Shown piece after piece: positions 41,241 to 51,300 of a stretch of DNA of 64,000 nt. The stretch spans positions 1-64,000 of the forward strand of contig NZ_LZHZ01000033.1 of assembly GCF_001667505.1 (NCBI RefSeq), written 5' to 3'. How positions within the stretch are numbered: the first letter of the stretch is position 1; each line of letters opens with the position of its first letter. Made by a program: the position numbers and the translations under genes. The stretch is from Mycobacterium sp. ACS1612. Lineage in GTDB: Bacteria > Actinomycetota > Actinomycetes > Mycobacteriales > Mycobacteriaceae. Under the pieces are notes generated by a model. That model was not told where the DNA came from and searched no databases. It worked only from the letters and a program-made list of their open reading frames with translations.

Positions 41241-42037
41241 TCCTTCAGCCCGGGATGACTGCGCGCCACCAGTCGGGTGATCAGGGGGCGGGGCAGAAGG
41301 TGATTGGCCGCCGCCGCGATCCGGTTCGCCGCTCCAGGAATGATCACGCCCTTACCCGACGCCAACCCGTCGACCGCGGCCTTGGCCACCGCGTCCGGCC
41401 TCACCCACAGGAACTTGGGCAGCGACTTCTCGGCTACTTCGTCGGGGATGCCTGCCGCCTCGCCGAAACCGGTCTTCACGGGACCCGGGCAGAGCGTCGC
41501 GGCGCTGACGCCGGTGCCGTGCAACTCTTCTCGCAGCGCATGGGTGTAGGACAACACGAACGCTTTTGCCGCGCCGTAGGACGCCTGGCCGGGCACAGGA
41601 CCGAATGCCCCCACCGACGCGACGTTGAGCACCGCACCGCGGCCCCGCTTGACCATGTCGGGGACGAACCGGCTGCACAGGTCGACCACGGCGGCGACGT
41701 CGACCTCCACCAGGTCGAGTTCGGCCCGCGGATCGGAATCGGCAACGGCGCCAAGCGTCGCCAGCCCTGCGTTGTTGATCAGGACGTCCGCCACGACGCC
41801 GAGCGCGGCCACCTGATCGGGCAGCGTCGCGCGGTCCTCGCGATCGGACAGGTCGACCGGCAGCACGTGGGCCAGGCCGCCAACGTCTTCGGCCAGTTGC
41901 CGCAGTCGGTCGGCCCGCCGAGCGACGAGGACCAATCGGTATCCGCGGCGGGCGAATTCGCGGGCGATCTGCTCGCCGATACCCGACGACGCGCCGGTGA
42001 CGACCACGACGCCGTCGTCGCGCTTGGGTGGAAGCAT
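41237..42037 (-). CDS. Short-chain dehydrogenase/reductase
   Basis: 266 aa from ATG 42037. TGASSGIG is the NAD(P)-binding loop, NNAG the structural motif, and Ser with YGAAK the catalytic pair. RRADRL after strand 2 suggests NADPH. Its stop overlaps the stop of the convergent hydrolase by four bases. Of the mycobacterial SDR group that handles fatty or keto substrates; substrate not assignable. Confidence 0.9.
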   Translation of the reverse strand: MLPPKRDDGVVVVTGASSGIGEQIAREFARRGYRLVLVARRADRLRQLAEDVGGLAHVLPVDLSDREDRATLPDQVAALGVVADVLINNAGLATLGAVADSDPRAELDLVEVDVAAVVDLCSRFVPDMVKRGRGAVLNVASVGAFGPVPGQASYGAAKAFVLSYTHALREELHGTGVSAATLCPGPVKTGFGEAAGIPDEVAEKSLPKFLWVRPDAVAKAAVDGLASGKGVIIPGAANRIAAAANHLLPRPLITRLVARSHPGLKD

Positions 42038-42060
42038 GGGCAGACAATAGCCTGAAACCC

Positions 42061-43314
42061 ATGATGGTCCGACGGCTTGCGGCGGTCGATGCGCAAACGT
42101 ATTGGATGTCGGCCAAGATCCCCAACGATCAGTTCCTGCTCTACGCCTTCGCGGGTGTGCCCACCGATCACGAGCAGGCGGTGCAGGAGCTCCGGCGCCG
42201 GGCATACGCGGCCGAGGAGTTGAGGCTGCGGATCGAGGACCGCAATCGGTTCAGCTACCCGGCGTGGGTACGGTCCGACATCGACGTCGACCATGTCGCG
42301 GTGCACGATCCCGTCGGCGACTGGGCCGACTGCCTGACCGCTGTCGCCAGGCTGGCCGAACACCAACTCGACCCGCGCAGGAAGGCGTGGCGTGTGCACG
42401 TGTACCCGTCCGTCGACGAGGTGCCGGGTGTGGGCATCGGAACGGTCGCGGTGCTTCAGTCCGCCCACGTGCTCGGCGACGGCGTCCGCTCGTCGGCGCT
42501 GGCGGCGTGGCTGTTCGGTCGCGCAGTGGAGGTGCCGCCCGTTTCCGCGCCACCGCCGATGCGGGGTGCCGCACTGCCGTGGCGCGCGTTCACCGCGGCG
42601 AGGGCGCACCGGCAGTTGAGCCGCGATGTGGCCGCGGGTCTGATTCCCGCACAGGCGGATTCGCGTCCCGCATTACGCAGCAACGCGCGCCCCGACGGGA
42701 CGCGCAGCATCCGCACGGTGATCCGCAACCGTGCCACGCTGTCGGGGCCGACCGTCACCGTCGGTGTGTTGGCGGCGGTGGCCACCGCGCTGGCGGGCCA
42801 CCTGCGCGAACTCGGCGACGACCCGTCAACGCTCGGCGCCGAGGTGCCTATGGCGAAAGCCGGTGTCCGCCGCGCGCACAACCACTTCGGCAACGTCGGC
42901 GTCGGTTTGTACCCGGATCTGCCGATCGACGCACGCATCGCCGGAATCGTCGAGGACATGGCCGACCGGCGCCGACGGGCGGCGCACCCGGCGATGCGGG
43001 CCGCGAGCCGGGCCGCGGCGTCGGTCCCCGCGCCGCTATTGCGCTGGGGCGTCGCACAATTCGACCCGACGCTGCGCTCGCCGACCGTCACCGGCAACAC
43101 AGTCGTGTCCAGCGTCAACCGCGGGCCGGCCGACCTGCGCTTCGGCGGGCTGCCCGTGGTGGCGACGGCCGGCTATCCGGGGCTGTCACCGATGATGGGC
43201 CTGACGCATGGGGTGCACGGCATCGGCGACACGATCGCGGTCAGCGTGCACGCCGCCGAATCGGCGGTCGGGGACATCGACGCCTACGTCGAACGACTCG
43301 AGGCCGCGCTGTAG
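42061..43314 (+). CDS. WS/DGAT-like acyltransferase family protein (divergent)
   Basis: 417 aa from ATG 42061. The layout follows wax ester synthase/DGAT proteins, with the C-terminal DUF1298 region (NVGVGLYPDLPIDARIAGI, then VVSSVNRGPADLRFGGLPV). The active-site motif HHxxxDG appears as AHVLGDG near residue 137: the second, catalytic His is kept, the first is lost. Shorter at the N-terminus than typical Tgs proteins. May be a degenerate or specialised acyltransferase. Confidence 0.72.
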   Translation: MMVRRLAAVDAQTYWMSAKIPNDQFLLYAFAGVPTDHEQAVQELRRRAYAAEELRLRIEDRNRFSYPAWVRSDIDVDHVAVHDPVGDWADCLTAVARLAEHQLDPRRKAWRVHVYPSVDEVPGVGIGTVAVLQSAHVLGDGVRSSALAAWLFGRAVEVPPVSAPPPMRGAALPWRAFTAARAHRQLSRDVAAGLIPAQADSRPALRSNARPDGTRSIRTVIRNRATLSGPTVTVGVLAAVATALAGHLRELGDDPSTLGAEVPMAKAGVRRAHNHFGNVGVGLYPDLPIDARIAGIVEDMADRRRRAAHPAMRAASRAAASVPAPLLRWGVAQFDPTLRSPTVTGNTVVSSVNRGPADLRFGGLPVVATAGYPGLSPMMGLTHGVHGIGDTIAVSVHAAESAVGDIDAYVERLEAAL

Positions 43315-43913
43315 GTCCTATGCAGGGACTCGATGCCGACGTCGAGCGCGGCCTCGAGGTAACTGAGGTCGCCGGTGGCCAGCAGTACGCCTACCCCGCC
43401 CTGGATTCCGGCCAGTAGCGCCGCGGCGATGCGGTCCGCGTCGAACCGCGCATCGACCTTGGCCTGCAGTTGCATGTAGCGCACGCCGGCGGCGATCTCG
43501 CCGTGCCATTTACGCATCAGCGCGGCCGTCACGGCCTGCGCGCCAGGCGTCGTGCGGCCGATCTCCGACATCAGCACGGCGAGCGGGCAGTGCTGGCCCT
43601 GTTTGCGGTACCGGTCGACGACCGCGTCGCGCCAGCGTTGCCATGCTGCCCACGACGTCAACGCACCGAGGTATGGCTGCTGATCCTGTAAGACCATCTG
43701 AGCCTCGTGCTCGGCCACTGCGAGCAGCAACTGCTCCTTACCGTCGGGGAAGTAGTGAAACAGCTGGCTTTTCGAGGTTCGGGTGCGTGCTCGGATGTCG
43801 TCGAGGGTGGCGATCGCGACGCCGTTCTCGCGTATCTCGGCTGCAGCGCCCTCGATGATGCGCTGTCTGGTCGCCCGCCCCTTGACGGTCAACTTCTGGA
43901 CTTGCAGGTCCAT
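43284..43913 (-). CDS. TetR-family transcriptional regulator
   Basis: 209 aa from ATG 43913. HTH: VAIATLDDIRARTRTSKSQLFHYFPDGKEQLL. The C-terminal ligand domain resembles the LmrA/YxaF-type group (CPLAVLMSEIG). The 3' end overlaps the convergent acyltransferase-like gene by 31 bp. It is 24 bp from a divergent SDR gene, the usual arrangement for a repressor and its target. Confidence 0.9.
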   Translation of the reverse strand: MDLQVQKLTVKGRATRQRIIEGAAAEIRENGVAIATLDDIRARTRTSKSQLFHYFPDGKEQLLLAVAEHEAQMVLQDQQPYLGALTSWAAWQRWRDAVVDRYRKQGQHCPLAVLMSEIGRTTPGAQAVTAALMRKWHGEIAAGVRYMQLQAKVDARFDADRIAAALLAGIQGGVGVLLATGDLSYLEAALDVGIESLHRTYSAASSRST

Positions 43914-43937
43914 TTTTCCGAGCGTACCAGTGAATTC

Positions 43938-44702
43938 ATGAGTTCAAGCAACGCGCGGCTGGCTGGCCGCACAGCACTGGTTACCGGTTCCACGGGCGGC
44001 CTTGGCGTGGCGATCGCCTCGGCGTTGGCTGCGCAGGATGCCTTCGTCGTCGTCAGCGGCCGTGACAAGGTCCGCGGCGATGCCGTGGTCGCGGACATAA
44101 CAACCGCGGGCGGTTCCGCGGAATTCGTCGTCGCCGACCTGGGCGCAGGCGAGCACGAGGTGCGCCGGCTGGCAGAAGAGGCCACCGCCGCCGCGGGCGG
44201 TCGGATCGATATCCTGGTCAACAACGCGGCGATGCTGTTGATGCCGTCGCCGACCGCCGAGATACCCGAAGAACTGCTGCGGAAAGCCTTCGCGGTGAAT
44301 GTGTTTGCGCCGTTTTTGCTCACCGGGCAGCTGGCGCCGGCGATGGTTGAGCGCGGCGACGGCGTCATCGTGAACATCGGAAGCATCACCGGACTGCGCG
44401 GCAGCGCGGGCTCGGCGATTTACTCCGCGAACAAGGCGGCGATCCATTCATTCACTCAGTCGTGGGCCGACGAGTACGGACCGTTCGGCGTTCGGGTGAA
44501 TGCAGTCGCGCCAGGTCCGATCGCCACTGAACGTCAAGAGCAGTTCGCCGACCACATCGCCCCAATGCTCACGCGCATTCCGTCGCGCCGGATGAGCACG
44601 CCGGAGGAGGTCGCGGCTGCGGTGGTTTTTCTGGCCGGCGACGAGGCGGCAAACATCCACGGCACGATCCTCGGAATGGACGGGGGCTGGTCGGCCGTTT
44701 AA
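43938..44702 (+). CDS. Short-chain dehydrogenase/reductase, likely TetR target
   Basis: 254 aa from ATG 43938. TGSTGGLG cofactor loop, NNAA, catalytic Ser in NIGSITG, YSANK. The C-terminus IHGTILGMDGGWSAV is typical of classical SDRs. Expression is probably controlled by the divergent TetR gene; the start codons are only 24 bp apart, so the operator must overlap both promoters. Possibly co-transcribed with the following DoxX gene. Confidence 0.9.
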   Translation: MSSSNARLAGRTALVTGSTGGLGVAIASALAAQDAFVVVSGRDKVRGDAVVADITTAGGSAEFVVADLGAGEHEVRRLAEEATAAAGGRIDILVNNAAMLLMPSPTAEIPEELLRKAFAVNVFAPFLLTGQLAPAMVERGDGVIVNIGSITGLRGSAGSAIYSANKAAIHSFTQSWADEYGPFGVRVNAVAPGPIATERQEQFADHIAPMLTRIPSRRMSTPEEVAAAVVFLAGDEAANIHGTILGMDGGWSAV

Positions 44703-44724
44703 CACATGGCTTAGATTTTGTTGC

Positions 44725-45255
44725 ATGACTGACCACACGGCGATCGACACGGGGCTGCTGATATTGCGGGTGGTGCTGGGTCTGACCATGGCTGCCCACG
44801 GATACAACAAGTTCTTCGGCAAGGGTGGTTTGTCCGGGACCGCCGGCTGGTTCGACAGCATGGGTATGCGGCCGGGCATGTTCCACGCGCGGGTGGCTGC
44901 GACCACGGAGATGTCGGCGGGTATCGGGTTGGCGGTGGGTTTGTTGACGCCGATTCCAGCCGCGGGGTTCGTGGCGCTGATGTTGGTGGCGGCGTGGACG
45001 GTGCATCGGCCCAACGGGTTCTTCATCGTCAAGGAGGGTTGGGAGTACAACCTGATCTTGGCGGTATCGGCGGTGGCGGTGGCCACCATCGGGGCGGGCA
45101 GGTTCAGCCTGGACTATGCGCTGTTTGGCTCGTCGGGGTTCTACGACTACCTGCACGGATGGTGGGGTCTGTTGATCTCGGCGGTGCTCGGCCTTGCCGG
45201 CGGCATCGGCCAGCTGGTCATCTTCTGGCGCCCGCCGGCGAACGCCGAAGCCTGA
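44725..45255 (+). CDS. DoxX-family membrane protein
   Basis: 176 aa with four TM segments. GLTMAAHGYNKFFGKGGLSGTAGWFDSMGMRPG is the DoxX N-terminal signature. 22 bp after the SDR, so probably the same operon and under the same TetR control. In M. tuberculosis DoxX acts with SodA and SseA in thiol/oxidative homeostasis. Confidence 0.9.
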   Translation: MTDHTAIDTGLLILRVVLGLTMAAHGYNKFFGKGGLSGTAGWFDSMGMRPGMFHARVAATTEMSAGIGLAVGLLTPIPAAGFVALMLVAAWTVHRPNGFFIVKEGWEYNLILAVSAVAVATIGAGRFSLDYALFGSSGFYDYLHGWWGLLISAVLGLAGGIGQLVIFWRPPANAEA

Positions 45256-45275
45256 CAACAGAAGTCATGCGAGTA

Positions 45276-45300
45276 CAGGTGACCGGTCACCGGCCACCTG
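45276..45300. terminator. Hairpin between convergent DoxX and repeat-protein genes
   Basis: CAGGTG at 45276-45281 pairs with CACCTG at 45295-45300. An alternative, perfect 14-bp palindrome GGTGACCGGTCACC at 45278-45291 overlaps it. No T tract. The position between two convergent stop codons favours a terminator, but a protein-binding dyad cannot be excluded. Confidence 0.4.
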
Positions 45301-45317
45301 CATCCACCCGCCGCTGG

Positions 45318-45665
45318 CTAGCGGTTGTTCTTGCCGAGCAGGCTGTTCAACAAGCCGGAAACTGCCCGCCCCGTCTGCGTCAGCGCGTAGGAACCCGCCC
45401 GGCCAGTCTGCGTCACCGCGTAGGAGGCGGCGCGGCCGGTCTGCACGCTGTAGTAGGTGCCTGCGTGGCCGACCTGATGATTCAGGAACGTGCCCAGGTG
45501 CCCGAGTTGGTGGTTGTAGTACGTGCCGGCGTGGCCGATCTGATGGTCGATCCGTTCGCCCGGTTGGGCCGAAGCCATGCCGGCGCCCGCAAGCGCGATC
45601 CCGCCGGACACGATTGCCGTCCCTGATACCAACGCGACCCGCGAGAGCAGCCCCTTACGATGCAT
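45318..45665 (-). CDS. Secreted protein with 11-residue tandem repeats
   Basis: 115 aa from ATG 45665 after AGAGGGG (an in-frame TTG at 45671 is less likely). Signal peptide of about 34 residues ending in ASA. The mature protein is six consecutive 11-residue units. The first three have the form NHQxGHxGTYY, the next three the form xTQTGRAxSYx, so two sub-types follow one another. No Cys. The His/Gln/Tyr content and regular spacing suggest a beta-helical or metal/ligand-binding surface protein; family not recognised. Confidence 0.75.
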   Translation of the reverse strand: MHRKGLLSRVALVSGTAIVSGGIALAGAGMASAQPGERIDHQIGHAGTYYNHQLGHLGTFLNHQVGHAGTYYSVQTGRAASYAVTQTGRAGSYALTQTGRAVSGLLNSLLGKNNR

Positions 45666-45957
45666 GGTCAATTCCCCTCTCCCTGTAACCCTTACCGTCC
45701 AGCAAACGGTTTTGCCGGGCGCGCAGTGGGGTTAACCATCTTGGTCGGAGTTGAAACCGTGACTTTTCAAGAACTTTTTCGGTTTGCCCTTCACGGGATT
45801 CTCACGGTTCACGGGCGATGTGGCTCTTTGTTGCCGTCAACCGCTCGCCGGGGCCGTCGGCGGTGAGACGCGGGCCGTGCAGACGCGTCCGAAAGTAGCC
45901 AGTTAACGGATTGTGCGGACGCCTCCGCCGCGCTTGAGGCCAAACCGTCCCGCTCGG

Positions 45958-45973
45958 CTAGAACACGTTCTAG
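45958..45973 (+). promoter_or_regulatory. KstR-type operator upstream of DUF3556 gene
   Basis: CTAGAACACGTTCTAG has 7-bp palindromic arms and fits the established KstR consensus TnnAACnnGTTnnA at every fixed position (TAG-AAC-AC-GTT-CTA, 45959-45972). It ends 11 bp before the ATG of the DUF3556 gene, so it overlaps the promoter or 5' leader. KstR represses cholesterol-catabolism genes and is relieved by a sterol-derived CoA thioester. The rest of the 319-bp divergent gap (45666-45957) shows no other gene. Confidence 0.75.
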
Positions 45974-45984
45974 TCTGATCCGAC

Positions 45985-47730
45985 ATGGGGTTTCTGAAGC
46001 AGGACGCGCCCGTCGTGGACTACGAGGAGTGGAGCAAGGGCACGCGCGCCGAGAAGATCGTGCCGATGGCCCGGCACTGGGCCGAGGTGGGATTCGGTAC
46101 CCCGGTGGTGCTGCACCTGTTCTACGTCGTCAAGATCCTGCTCTACGTGCTGGTGGGCTGGTTGTTCGCGCTCGCCACCGACGGCGTCGACGGCTTCACC
46201 AATGTGGGGCAGTGGTACGCCGAGCCGATCGTGTTCGAGAAGGTCGTGCTGTACACCATGTTGTTCGAGGTCGTCGGACTCGGCTGTGGCTTCGGTCCGC
46301 TGAACAACCGGTTCTTCCCGCCGATGGGCTCGATCCTGTACTGGTTGCGGCCCAACACGATTCGGCTGCCACCGTGGCCCACCAGGGTGCCGCTGACGAA
46401 GGGCACCACCCGCGCGCCGCTCGACGCCGTGCTCTACGCGGCGCTGCTCGTCGTGCTGGTGATCGCGCTGTTCTCCGACGGCACTGGGCCGATGCCCGCG
46501 CTCGGCACGGCCGTGGGTGTGCTGCCGATGTGGCAGATCTGGACGATCCTCGGCCTGCTGGCCGTGCTCGGCCTGCGCGACAAGGTCATCTTCCTGGCGG
46601 CGCGCGGTGAGGTGTACGCGTCGTTCACCGTGGCGTTCCTGTTCGCCGGCCACGGGGTGGACATGATCATCGCCGCCAAACTGGTGTGTCTGACCATCTG
46701 GCTCGGTGCGGCGACATCGAAGCTGAACAAGCACTTCCCGTTCGTCATTTCGACGATGATGAGCAACAATCCGGTGTTCCGGCCGCGGTTCATCAAGCGC
46801 AGGTTCTTCGAGCACTTCCCCGACGATTTGCGGCCGGGCAGGCTGTCGCGGTGGCTCGCGCACTTCAGCACCGCGATCGAGGGACTGGTGCCGTTGGTGT
46901 TGTTCTTCTCCCACGGTGGCTGGCCGACCGCGATCGCCGCGTTCGTGATGCTGTGTTTCCACTTCGGCATCCTGTCGTCGATTCCGATGGGCGTGCCACT
47001 GGAGTGGAACGTCTTCATGATGTTCTCGGTGCTGGCGCTGTTCGTCGGCCACGCCGACGTCGGCTTGGGCGACATGTCGACGCCGCTGCCGGTGCTGTTG
47101 TTCGTCGTCGTCGCAGGCACCGTCGCGGTGGGAAACCTGTTCCCGCGCAAGGTGTCCTTCCTGCCTGGCATGCGGTACTACGCGGGCAACTGGGACACCG
47201 GGCTGTGGTGTGTCAAACCGTCGGCCGCAGAGAAGATCGAGAAGAACATCGTCTCGATCGCGAGCATGCCGCAGGCGCAGATGGAGCGCTACTACGGGAG
47301 TCCGGAGACCGCGCAGATGTACCTGTATATGGGATATGCGTTCCGCGCCTTCAACACTCACGGTCGCGCGATGTTCACACTCGCGCACCGCGCGATGGCC
47401 GGGCAGAACGAGGCCGACTACGTGCTGACCGACGGTGAGCGCATCTGTTCGACGGCGATCGGCTGGAACTTCGGCGACGGCCACATGCATAACGAGCAGT
47501 TGATCGAGGCTCTGCACGAGCGGTGCCGCTTCGAGCCAGGGGAGGTGCGTATCGTGTTGATCGACGCGCAGCCGATCCACAAGCAGCGCCAGGAGTACCG
47601 GCTCGTCGACGCGGCCACCGGCGAATTCGAAAGCGGCTACGTCAAAGTCGCCGATATGGTGACCCGCCAGCCGTGGGACGACACCGTGCCAGTGCACGTG
47701 TACAGGAGCGACCACGTCTCGGCATCCTGA
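45985..47730 (+). CDS. DUF3556 transmembrane protein
   Basis: 581 aa from ATG 45985. The N-terminal two-thirds carry about ten TM segments. The C-terminal ~200 residues are soluble (WCVKPSAAEKIEKNIVSIASMP... to YKV-type strand ends). This matches the mycobacterial DUF3556 family of unknown function. The KstR-type box just upstream ties it to sterol metabolism or transport. Confidence 0.82.
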   Translation: MGFLKQDAPVVDYEEWSKGTRAEKIVPMARHWAEVGFGTPVVLHLFYVVKILLYVLVGWLFALATDGVDGFTNVGQWYAEPIVFEKVVLYTMLFEVVGLGCGFGPLNNRFFPPMGSILYWLRPNTIRLPPWPTRVPLTKGTTRAPLDAVLYAALLVVLVIALFSDGTGPMPALGTAVGVLPMWQIWTILGLLAVLGLRDKVIFLAARGEVYASFTVAFLFAGHGVDMIIAAKLVCLTIWLGAATSKLNKHFPFVISTMMSNNPVFRPRFIKRRFFEHFPDDLRPGRLSRWLAHFSTAIEGLVPLVLFFSHGGWPTAIAAFVMLCFHFGILSSIPMGVPLEWNVFMMFSVLALFVGHADVGLGDMSTPLPVLLFVVVAGTVAVGNLFPRKVSFLPGMRYYAGNWDTGLWCVKPSAAEKIEKNIVSIASMPQAQMERYYGSPETAQMYLYMGYAFRAFNTHGRAMFTLAHRAMAGQNEADYVLTDGERICSTAIGWNFGDGHMHNEQLIEALHERCRFEPGEVRIVLIDAQPIHKQRQEYRLVDAATGEFESGYVKVADMVTRQPWDDTVPVHVYRSDHVSAS

Positions 47731-47740
47731 ACCGGTATCG

Positions 47741-48100
47741 GTGTGGTTCGACGGGACCGGGCAGCTGCAAAGCGACCTCGGGCCGGTCGACAGGAACTGT
47801 GTGGTGCGGGTGATCGGTGGGCACTGCCCGGACCGGCACCAGTGCGTGCTGCTGTACCGGGCGCCAGGCCCGCGGCTGCTGTACGGCAGCGAACTGATGT
47901 CGGACCTCGACGACGAACGCGGCCTTTACTTCGAGACACACGCCAAACACCTTGACGACGAGCTGATTTCGATTGCTGTCGACCATGTTGGTGAGGACGG
48001 CCGCCCGGGCAGTTGGCGCTACCGGCTGCTGCCGATGCAATGGAAGACATCCGACGGGCTGGTGGAGACGTCTACGCGGCTCGCGGTGTGGCCGGACTAG
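47741..48100 (+). CDS. Hypothetical protein
   Basis: 119 aa from GTG 47741, 10 bp after the DUF3556 stop, so probably co-transcribed. Compact, with Asp/Glu and aromatic residues, two Cys (GGHCPDRHQC) and no TM or signal segment. Not recognised. It is the last gene with typical chromosomal composition before the second accessory block. Confidence 0.6.
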   Translation: MWFDGTGQLQSDLGPVDRNCVVRVIGGHCPDRHQCVLLYRAPGPRLLYGSELMSDLDDERGLYFETHAKHLDDELISIAVDHVGEDGRPGSWRYRLLPMQWKTSDGLVETSTRLAVWPD

Positions 48101-48204
48101 GCCACTCTGCGCGGGGTGCGGTGGGGCAGCAGCGACACCGAAGCGGTTGCGAGTGCCTCCCTTGCCCGAGTCGGCAACAAGTAGTGCTGATGATTCCGCA
48201 ATCA

Positions 48205-48221
48205 CATTAGTATCGCTAATG
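48205..48221. promoter_or_regulatory. Palindrome CATTAG-N5-CTAATG before cassette 2
   Basis: Perfect 6-bp arms around TATCG in an AT-rich stretch (about 48190-48245), unusual in this genome. It is 105 bp upstream of the GTG of the 1177-aa gene. Candidate operator or transcription start region; no regulator gene is adjacent. Confidence 0.45.
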
Positions 48222-48325
48222 CAAAACACTAACATATGGCGCAATTATCGGCGGACGGCAGCGGCATCTGTCGGTGTCTTGGAGTAGCTTCCAACTCGTG
48301 ATAGCTGCGATGAGGTGGTGACAGC

Positions 48326-51300
48326 GTGCAGGGGGACGTGTCAGTCGGTGACGTCGACCCATTGGCAGGTGTCGTCGCGCTTCAACTTGTTCCCGGTAAT
48401 CTGCATTACCTTAATGCGCTGAGTCGACTCGCTTCGTTCGCAGCACGAGACCGCTCACATACCGACGCGCCTGCCATTATCGCTGACTATGAGTCTCGTG
48501 AAGGCAGGGCTTTGTCGCAAATGCGGTCGGTTTTCGGCGGGTTCATCGCTGTTGAAGTGCCTTTCTTCGAGCAGACCTACCTCGTTCTTGAGGGTCTCAA
48601 CACTGACGCCGGCGTAGTGGTACGACATCTACTTCCCGCGATCTTTGGCCGCCATCGGCAACGCTTCCCGAGCGAGTTCGTCCGCAATGTGCAGGCATGC
48701 GCCCTCCTACTTCTCATGACAAGTGACAATCTGGCGGCGCACATGATGCTCGAGCGCTATTCGACTGCGCCATCCCCGTCTTCCTGCCTGACCATTGACG
48801 ATGGGAGCTGTCCGACGCTAGCGCGTGCACTTACGTTCGACGAGGACGAGTTCTTTGAAGGACTGCCAGGCGCTCTGGTCGCCTACCTGAACAGCATGTT
48901 CTTCGTCGATTCGGACGTTCTGCCGGCGTGGGACGGCAATGAACCCGACGAGAGCCTCATCTCACACCCATTCGTGCGCACGCGCGCTGGGAACGTGGTT
49001 ATCGCGGCGCCGCATGAGTTGATGGTGACTCTGCGCCATGCGATTTGTTTAGAGGCAACGAGATGCGATTGCCACGCCCAGTTGCAGGAGGCGCTGACTG
49101 CGCACGCCGCACACCTAACCCGCAACTTGTGCGAGTCGTTGTTCGACGACGACCCAACGGAAGAAATCTCTACCGGCCTGACCTTGCTGCGCGGCGCAAT
49201 TGACACCGACAAGGTGCTGGAGATTCGGAGTCATATCCCGAGTCTCGAAGCGTCGAGCAGCGCGGTATTCGCCGATCCTCTCACTGTCGCCGCGCCGCCT
49301 GCGCAGCTGGCGGACACTGGCGAGCGAAGGCTAACGGTGGACGTGTTCTGGATGTTGGGCAGAGATTTCAACCTGTTGACACCGAACGAGGACCACCATC
49401 TATGTACGACTTTTGAGGACCTTGAGACGATCCTCTTCACTTCGGGCACCCACAAGCTGAGCCTTTGGTATTTTGCCGAAGCCCTCGATCGGCTGAACGA
49501 TAACGACACAACTGTGCTGCATAGCGGCCTCGCGGATCTCTACGGCCTCTACGAGGAGAATGATGAGTCGTTCTATGCTGGGGACGACTCACCGCCTCCG
49601 ACGGCGCTCGTTGTTGAGTCGGACTATTCTGAGGCCCTTCGAGTCAAGATTTCGCAGCGGTTGGGGCGACGGTTCGTACACATCGCCAACGTAGTTCACG
49701 AGTCCTTTCTAGTTCATGGTGCTTCCACATCGGTTTGTGAGGTCTTCGCGCCGCCTCGCGTAATCTTTTCGGCGGAGTTCCCCGACTTTACGATCTGGGT
49801 AGAACTTCGGGCGAGTTCTAACGTGGACGGTATTCGGCTCAGATCGATCGCTGAATCGTCGACGTACTGGGCTTACCAGATCTATCAGGCGGAGCCTGAG
49901 CTGTTCTCGACGTTCGGACACGAAGTTCAGTTGCTTCTTCTCGAGACCGAGTTCTCCGGCGGCGACGACGATCGATGGATACGACGCGGCGCAGACGTGG
50001 ACGGCAAAGACGTGACATTCGAGTTCAAGGCTCCCTCCAAGCCCGAAAGGTCGTCGGTCCCAAATGCACTCGACCGCGATCTTGTTGCCGTGATGCTCTC
50101 TTCATTGCGGCACCTTGCCGGTATGTCGCATCCAGATCACGAGTCCGATCCGTTACTGGAAGTGCTGGTACCGCCAGGGGAGCGACGCATGTTGCACATC
50201 GTGCAGTCAGACGTTGATCTGATCGCGTGGCCAGGCGCGCTGCCGCCCGATAGAACTGTCTCTGGTGCTGTCATCTCAAAGCTCCTCGACGAATTGGGCG
50301 CTCACTTGCGCCTCGACTGCGGACGTCCGGTTGGAGCTGTCCCGTCGAGCGAGCGCACTGCCCTGCTGAACAACGAAGTCGTCGCCTACTTGCGTGAACG
50401 ACTCATGACGGATTTGACTGCCTACGACGGTGCGGCGCTACTGGAGTACCTGATCTGCGCCAACGAATCACTACTGCACCATCACTACGTTGAGCGCGTT
50501 AGATACCCGTCGACATTGGCGTGCTTCGGTCAAGATTCTCAGGATGTTCAAGATCTCGCCAAGCGAATCGCGAAGACCACCACGGCTTCGGTAGCGTCGC
50601 GATTCCTCATAGAGTTGGTCTCTGCGATACAGCCCGGGTCAATCGCGGTGCCGACGCTCGAAAAATACGACTCATTGCTCGGAATCGCTTCTGAGATCGT
50701 TAACAAGGGGTTTCTCTCCGACGCCATCCACACCGGACTGTCACACGTAGAACTTTCGATCCTTCCGTCAGGTCGCCTCGGCATCGGTCGTGACGATGAC
50801 CGATATGTCCAAGGCCTGCAGAGTCTAATGAGTGCGAATGCGCAGTCGGTCATCGATGATGCGGCTCGGCAGGAGACATGGGATCCGAACCATGACGACT
50901 CTGCAGACGATGATTTCCCGCTGGCGGACAGCCTCGCCGCAGTCGAGTGGGGATTTTCGTTTACTGAATTAGCCTTGTTTACAAGCGAATTGATCAATCT
51001 GTCCACTGAACGCGATCAGCAGGACGTTGGCGTGTTGACCGTGCAGGCCATCAGAGAACGTATGGAGTCCAAGTTCGCCTGGAACGACGAGAAGATTACT
51101 GCCCTCTTGGATGAGCTGACGATGACGCGCGAAGCCGATTTCTGGGCGCTCGGATCCGAAGTCTTTCCGTGGCGCTACAACCGCGCTCGCTCGTATCTGC
51201 GACGACCACTGATCGCCTACGTGTCGAAGGGGGTCGACTACGTAATGTTCGGACATCGCAACACGCTGCGCACTTCCTTCGAACTGCACGGGCAGTACGT

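Noticed and set aside
45278..45291. GGTGACCGGTCACC as a fifth copy of the composite operator
   Set aside because: The half-sites are similar but spacing is 4 bp rather than 7, the second palindrome is missing, and it lies between two convergent gene ends.
45970..47715. 581-codon minus-strand frame over the DUF3556 gene
   Set aside because: Composition is His/Arg/Gln-rich antisense; the plus-strand protein has regular TM segments.
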